9,701 nucleotides of DNA from Candidatus Saccharibacteria bacterium UBA5170. GTDB lineage: Bacteria; Patescibacteriota; Saccharimonadia; Saccharimonadales; Saccharimonadaceae. The DNA is taken from positions 306,438 to 316,138 of the forward strand of contig DHWY01000003.1 in the NCBI GenBank assembly GCA_002413425.1. Reading direction: 5' to 3'. The translations under genes were made by a program, and so were the position numbers. The notes under the pieces were generated by a model that ran no database searches, was not told the DNA's origin, and saw only the letters and a list, made by a program, of their open reading frames with translations. Of this stretch, positions 5,549-9,701 are shown in pieces (position 1 is the stretch's first letter; each line of letters opens with the position of its first letter).

Positions 5549-8026
5549 ATGGCTGATGATTTTGCAGAATTTGTATCACATCTTACCGATAATGCTCGGA
5601 CTAGCTTGCACCACGCCAATGTGATTGCTCAGGGGTATAGTAGTCCTTATATCGGTACAGAGCATTTGCTTCTTGGGGTTTTAGCACAGGGTTCGTCGGT
5701 GGGAGCAAAACTTCTGGCTGATGCTGGCGTTACGCTTGAGCGTGCACAAGTAGCGCTTGACCTTGTGCCACTTACGACGGTTATTGCTGTTGGAGCAAAA
5801 GGGCTGAGCGAAACGGCCAAACTAACACTCAAAATGAGTTGGGAAATTGCTCAAGAGTTCCATCAAGATTATTTAGGCACCGAGCATATCCTGTATAGTA
5901 TGCTTAGTCAAAAAAATGCGCGCGCGACCGTACTTTTGCGCGATATGAACATTGACACCAGCGAGCTAGCGGCTGAACTAGAAGAGTTTTTTGATCGTCA
6001 GAACGAGCTATATCAAGATACTGGTGGTGCGCTAGGTACTGCTACGAAAAAACAGACTCAGCGCAAGGGCGCGCTTGAGATGTACGGAACTGATTTAACG
6101 GCACGCGCAAAGGCGGGTAAGCTTGATCCTGTCGTCGGAAGAGACGCAGAGGAAGAGCGCATGGTGACAATTCTCAGTCGGCGAACAAAAAACAACCCAG
6201 TTCTTATTGGTGAGCCAGGAGTAGGAAAAACAGCGATTATTGAAGGATTAGCACAGCGAATTGCCCGCGAGGATGTACCTGATCATTTGCTTGACAAACG
6301 AGTCGTGCAGCTTGATTTGGCGGGGATGATTGCTGGCACTAAGTACCGCGGCGAGTTCGAGGAACGACTGAAAAAGGTTATAACAGAACTGCAAGAGCAG
6401 AAAAATGTCATTATATTCATTGATGAGTTACATCTTCTGGTTGGAGCTGGTGCGGCCGAGGGGGCACTTGATGCAGCTAATATTCTCAAGCCAGCTCTTG
6501 CCCGCGGAGAACTTCATCTTATTGGCGCAACTACGCTCGATGAATATCGCAAGCATATCGAAAAAGACAGCGCCCTTGAGCGACGTCTTCAAACGATTGT
6601 TGTGGCCGAGCCAAAGCTCAACGACACAATTGCCATCTTAAAAGGTCTGCGTGGCCACTATGAAACTCACCACGGCGTCAGTATGAGCGATGATGTGCTC
6701 GAAGATGCCGTCTATATGGCCGACCGTTATGTAAGCGAACGATTTATGCCTGACAAGGCCATTGACGTGATTGATGAGGCAGCTGCACTTGTGCGTGTCA
6801 AGTCTGGACGTAAGCCGAGTAAGGTACGCGATTATGTTAAACAATTAAAAAATCTCAACGAAAAAATGGAAGAGGCGGTTGCGAGTGAAGATTATGAACG
6901 CGCTGCTCTGTATAAGACACGCATTAGTCAATTATCTTCTCGTCTCGACGAAACCCGCGCTTCCTTCGAGCAGAAAACGCCCATCGTACTGACTGACGAG
7001 GATGTCGCCCACGCCATTTCCACTATGACGGGTATTCCGGTTAAACGGGTTCAAAAATCAGAAGCTCGAATGCTACGTAATCTTGAAAAGCATCTTGGGA
7101 AATACATTATTGGCCAGCGCGAAGCAATCGAAAAAGTATCGAGTGCAATTCGTCGCAGTCGTAGTGGTGTCGCAAGCAAACAACGTCCGATCGGCTCATT
7201 TGTATTCATGGGACCAACAGGAGTCGGAAAAACTGAACTTGCAAAAGTCTTGGCTCGTGAAGTTTTTGGGAGTGAAAATGCGCTTATTAAGATAGACATG
7301 AGTGAGTTTGGAGAACGACACACCACGAGCCGTTTACTGGGTGCACCTGCGGGCTATGTCGGCTACGAAGACGGCGGCCAGTTAACCGATAAGATTAAAC
7401 GACAACCGTATAGTGTCGTGCTATTCGATGAAATTGAAAAAGCTCATCCGGAAGTCTTTCACTTGCTGCTGCAAATCCTCGAAGATGGGTCGTTGACTGA
7501 CGCAAAAGGCCATAAAGTAAATTTCAGCAATACGATTGTCATCCTTACAAGTAACCTCGGGGCTAATCGAATGATGAAAGAATCGAGCCTAGGGTTCCAT
7601 GTCTCGTCAAAATCAGACACAAAAAAACTTGACGTTCTTCATGATGAAAATGCAATTGCGACCAAAGAAGCACTGACGAAAATGATGCGCCCTGAGCTTA
7701 TTAATCGTTTTGATTCGATTGTGACATTTCGTGCGCTCACTCGAAGAGAGATTGCCAAGATTTTTGATAATCTTATTAACGAACTTCAAGATCGACTTGT
7801 GCGAAAAGGTATTCATCTGGTCATCAAGCCTGCTGCCAAGCGATTACTGATAGATAAAGGTTATGATGAAAAGTTTGGTGCGCGGCCACTTCGTCGGGCA
7901 ATTCAAGATCTGCTCGAGCACAAGATTGCCGATGGAATTTTATCTGGCGAATACGAAAAAGGAACGGTGTTGACGATTAACGCGCATAAGGATGAAGTTA
8001 CGGTTAATGTTGAACAAGAATCATAG
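5549..8026 (+). CDS. clpC: ATP-dependent Clp protease ATP-binding subunit ClpC (AAA+ unfoldase)
   Basis: ClpC unfolds damaged or regulatory proteins and feeds them to ClpP in the cytoplasm. The 825 residues show two Clp_N repeats (about 1-150; [11 protein letters not shown] at 35-45 and [11 protein letters not shown] at 109-119). AAA+ module 1 has Walker A GEPGVGKT at 221-228 and Walker B with Asp292-Glu293. A short middle domain has a UVR-like helix pair (about 434-466, [20 protein letters not shown]). AAA+ module 2 has Walker A GPTGVGKT at 555-562, Walker B with Asp627-Glu628, and the C-terminal [10 protein letters not shown] segment. A Leu-Gly-Phe tripeptide at 681-683 is where the ClpP-docking loop lies, so partnership with ClpP is expected. 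The short middle domain and UVR motif separate it from ClpB. I chose ATG 5549 because homologues begin here; an in-frame TTG at 5513 would add 12 unrelated residues. Control is by CIRCE upstream. The last codons overlap the next gene. Confidence 0.97.
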   Translation: MADDFAEFVSHLTDNARTSLHHANVIAQGYSSPYIGTEHLLLGVLAQGSSVGAKLLADAGVTLERAQVALDLVPLTTVIAVGAKGLSETAKLTLKMSWEIAQEFHQDYLGTEHILYSMLSQKNARATVLLRDMNIDTSELAAELEEFFDRQNELYQDTGGALGTATKKQTQRKGALEMYGTDLTARAKAGKLDPVVGRDAEEERMVTILSRRTKNNPVLIGEPGVGKTAIIEGLAQRIAREDVPDHLLDKRVVQLDLAGMIAGTKYRGEFEERLKKVITELQEQKNVIIFIDELHLLVGAGAAEGALDAANILKPALARGELHLIGATTLDEYRKHIEKDSALERRLQTIVVAEPKLNDTIAILKGLRGHYETHHGVSMSDDVLEDAVYMADRYVSERFMPDKAIDVIDEAAALVRVKSGRKPSKVRDYVKQLKNLNEKMEEAVASEDYERAALYKTRISQLSSRLDETRASFEQKTPIVLTDEDVAHAISTMTGIPVKRVQKSEARMLRNLEKHLGKYIIGQREAIEKVSSAIRRSRSGVASKQRPIGSFVFMGPTGVGKTELAKVLAREVFGSENALIKIDMSEFGERHTTSRLLGAPAGYVGYEDGGQLTDKIKRQPYSVVLFDEIEKAHPEVFHLLLQILEDGSLTDAKGHKVNFSNTIVILTSNLGANRMMKESSLGFHVSSKSDTKKLDVLHDENAIATKEALTKMMRPELINRFDSIVTFRALTRREIAKIFDNLINELQDRLVRKGIHLVIKPAAKRLLIDKGYDEKFGARPLRRAIQDLLEHKIADGILSGEYEKGTVLTINAHKDEVTVNVEQES

Positions 8027-9011
8027 TCGCGTCGGTTCAATTATTAGTTCGGTAGTGAGCGTTTCTCTTTTGGTACTTTCGGGTTGGGTCATTTTGAATC
8101 ATCAGTATGTGTTTGATCAATGGAACGTATGGCAGTACCAACCGTCCGCTGACATTACCGCAATCTCTAATCAAGTAGGGATGTCCGAGAAAGGACGGTT
8201 TTACTTTTACGCAAGTCGTCCAGTTGTGGACTCGGCTACGGACTTTAATACTAATTGTCAAAACAAAGATGAAAAGAGCGCAATTCTCGGCTGTTATTCA
8301 ATTGGGAGGATCTATATACGCGGTATTGCTAATCACCAACTGGATGGTATCGAGGAAGTGACGGCTGCTCATGAGATGTTACACGTAATTTGGGAGAGGA
8401 TGAGCGCGAGTGATAAACAGGCGGTCGGCATGCTACTAGATGCTGAATATCAAAAAATCAATAATCCAGCGCTGAAAGAGCGCATAGCATACTATGACAA
8501 GTATGAGCCAGGCGAACGGTTAAACGAACTTCATTCAATCATTGGAACCGAGGTTGCGAATGTCGGTAGCGATCTGGAGGCTCATTATGGGCAGTATTTT
8601 ACTCATCGGAATAATATTGTCTCGTTGCACGCTGGCTATCAGCAGTTATTTGATAGTATTAAAACCCAATCAGACGCATTAATTACGGAGCTTAATACAT
8701 TAGCTATCGACTTGAAGGCGGATATTGCACAATATAACGACGAGGCCGCAGCAATTAGTGATGAAAGCAACACTCTAAAAAATAACGCAAATTCAGTTGA
8801 TCGTACAAGTGCTTCGGAGGTTAATGCATTTAACGCAAAACGGGCATCACTTTTAGCACGTATCACCCAACTTGAAGATTTTCGTGTGGTTATTAATGGG
8901 AAGTATGATACGTATAATACCAAGCTTGCTGAGTATAATAAGCTTATCGTTCGTTCTAATGAGCTGACGCAGAGCCTCGACGGTACGCTTGTGGCACCAC
9001 CAAGTTTGTAG
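7992..9011 (+). CDS. Membrane-anchored HExxH metallopeptidase-like protein with a long C-terminal coiled coil
   Basis: I do not recognise a named family. The 339 residues have a short basic N-terminus, one transmembrane helix (about 17-36) and an extracytoplasmic domain with a zinc-protease-type motif EVTAAHEMLHVIWERM (His127, Glu128, His131). Glu179 or Glu187 in the following LNELHSIIGTEV segment are candidates for the third ligand of a gluzincin. Cys89 and Cys101 bracket the segment before the motif and could form a disulphide. From about 205 to 325 the sequence is helical and heptad-like (QLFDSIKTQSDALITELNTLAIDLKADI is typical in part), then ends PPSL. The gene overlaps the end of clpC by 35 bp, or by 20 bp if the second ATG at 8007 is used. 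Neither start has a well-spaced ribosome site, so it is probably translationally coupled to clpC and shares its CIRCE control. Peptidase activity, substrate and final location are inferred. A role in envelope or surface protein turnover is possible. Confidence 0.8.
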   Translation: MKLRLMLNKNHSRVGSIISSVVSVSLLVLSGWVILNHQYVFDQWNVWQYQPSADITAISNQVGMSEKGRFYFYASRPVVDSATDFNTNCQNKDEKSAILGCYSIGRIYIRGIANHQLDGIEEVTAAHEMLHVIWERMSASDKQAVGMLLDAEYQKINNPALKERIAYYDKYEPGERLNELHSIIGTEVANVGSDLEAHYGQYFTHRNNIVSLHAGYQQLFDSIKTQSDALITELNTLAIDLKADIAQYNDEAAAISDESNTLKNNANSVDRTSASEVNAFNAKRASLLARITQLEDFRVVINGKYDTYNTKLAEYNKLIVRSNELTQSLDGTLVAPPSL

Positions 9012-9012
9012 A

Positions 9013-9021
9013 TGATATACT
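9013..9021 (+). promoter_or_regulatory. Extended -10 promoter of radA, placed for a leaderless mRNA
   Basis: TGATATACT is a TG-n extended -10 with TATACT (5/6). It ends 6 nt before the radA ATG at 9028 and starts just after the TAG of the preceding gene. There is no Shine-Dalgarno in the gap (AAAACA) and no -35 at usual spacing. This would let radA be expressed apart from the CIRCE-controlled clpC transcript. Confidence 0.65.
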
Positions 9022-9027
9022 AAAACA

Positions 9028-9701
9028 ATGGCTAAATCAAAATCTCAATTTGTCTGTCAAAATTGCGGCACTTCCTACGGAAAATGGACTGGTAAATGTG
9101 AAAATTGCGGTGAATGGAATAGTTTGCTCGAACAGGCTCCTGTCAGCTTGGGTAAGTCTGTTGTCGCAAGAGGAGCTCATTCTGGACGAATTCTCGTGCC
9201 ACAGACTATGCAGTCGATTAGCGCCGAAGATAGTGTCTCTCGACTTGGGACTGGCTTCTCAGACCTTAATGATGTGCTAGGGGGCGGTATACTGCCCGGT
9301 GGTGTCATCTTGGTGGCGGGACAGCCTGGAATTGGGAAAAGCACGCTATTACTGCAGGTTGCAGCTTATGTGGCTAAGGCTGCACCCGTACTCTATGCCA
9401 GTGGTGAAGAGTCATCGAGTCAAGTCAAGCTTCGCGCCGAACGCCTGGGGGCTGAAAAAAGTGAACAACTCAGTTTTGTGGCCAGCACAAGTGCCGATGA
9501 TATTGCCGCCACTATTCGCTCAGGAGCCTATAAATTTGTCATCATTGATTCAATCCAAACGTTAGCACTTGACGAGATAACGTCAGCTCCAGGAACAGTC
9601 AGTCAAATTACCAATAGTAGCAATGTGATTATTCGAGCAGCAAAAGAAGCCGGCGCCGCGGTTGTATTGGTCGGACATGTCACAAAAGAAGGAAGCATCG
9701 C
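9028..9701 (+). CDS. radA: DNA repair protein RadA (Sms), 3'-truncated by the window edge
   Basis: RadA is a RecA-like, DnaB-type helicase that drives branch migration and D-loop extension in recombinational repair and transformation. The visible 224 residues begin with the four-Cys zinc finger (Cys10, Cys13, Cys24, Cys27; CQNC and CENC followed by GEWN). They continue with the RadA linker, LGTGFSDLNDVLGGGILPGG (73-92), Walker A GQPGIGKST (98-106), LYASGEESSSQVKLRAERL (122-140), Walker B ending VIIDSIQT (171-178) and GHVTKEG (216-222). The KNRFG motif and the C-terminal Lon-like domain lie beyond the window. The ATG at 9028 is fixed by the zinc finger spacing and by the -10 box. Placement close to clpC recalls the Firmicutes clpC-radA order. 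No frameshift or unusual residue is seen. Confidence 0.96.
   Translation, partial: MAKSKSQFVCQNCGTSYGKWTGKCENCGEWNSLLEQAPVSLGKSVVARGAHSGRILVPQTMQSISAEDSVSRLGTGFSDLNDVLGGGILPGGVILVAGQPGIGKSTLLLQVAAYVAKAAPVLYASGEESSSQVKLRAERLGAEKSEQLSFVASTSADDIAATIRSGAYKFVIIDSIQTLALDEITSAPGTVSQITNSSNVIIRAAKEAGAAVVLVGHVTKEGSI

Noticed and set aside
1..9701. Mobile elements, CRISPR arrays, tRNA or rRNA genes, or a recoded (TGA = Gly) genome
   Set aside because: No transposase, spaced repeats, cloverleaf or rRNA-like sequence was noticed, and all genes read through without in-frame TGA under the standard code.

Overview
This window looks like a chromosomal segment from a small-genome bacterium of the Patescibacteria (CPR), most plausibly a Saccharibacteria (TM7) lineage. 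That assignment is inferred from protein style and gene content, not from a marker search. The supporting points are an RNase HII fused to a YraN-type nuclease domain, a short three-domain NusA outside the usual rimP-nusA-infB cluster, an actinobacterial-style secreted HNH nuclease, and a membrane-anchored HExxH protein between clpC and radA. All reading frames are open under the standard code and none needs TGA to be recoded, which argues against Gracilibacteria and Absconditabacteria.

Layout: (1) 1-921, plus strand, is the 3' part of an rnhB-yraN fusion whose start lies outside the window. It converges on, and overlaps by 15 bp, an 840-residue M1 metallo-aminopeptidase on the minus strand (907-3429). 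(2) A 71-bp region (3430-3500) is a divergent promoter for the aminopeptidase and a secreted DUF1524/HNH nuclease (3501-4208). (3) The nusA promoter sits at the end of the nuclease gene. It is followed by a hairpin plus T-run, a Shine-Dalgarno site and nusA (4294-5418). (4) A 130-bp regulatory region carries a perfect 9-9-9 CIRCE operator over a sigma70-type promoter and drives clpC (5549-8026). A membrane metallopeptidase-like gene (7992-9011) overlaps the end of clpC. (5) radA (from 9028) runs off the right edge. All gaps between genes are under 150 bp, and I saw no tRNA, rRNA, CRISPR or insertion sequence.

The genes are mostly housekeeping: genome maintenance (RNase HII, YraN domain, RadA), transcription (NusA) and proteolysis (ClpC, M1 aminopeptidase, HExxH membrane protein). 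The M1 aminopeptidase and the secreted nuclease would suit a scavenging host-dependent lifestyle. The clpC-radA neighbourhood recalls the Firmicutes ctsR-mcsA-mcsB-clpC-radA cluster. Here, however, control appears to be by HrcA/CIRCE instead of CtsR, and a membrane protein gene sits between the two.

The most interesting non-coding signals are: a repeated arrangement in which a -10 hexamer ends exactly 6 nt before the ATG (aminopeptidase, nuclease, radA, possibly clpC), implying leaderless mRNAs; a terminator-like hairpin inside the predicted nusA 5' leader, suggesting autoregulation by attenuation; and the CIRCE element at clpC.
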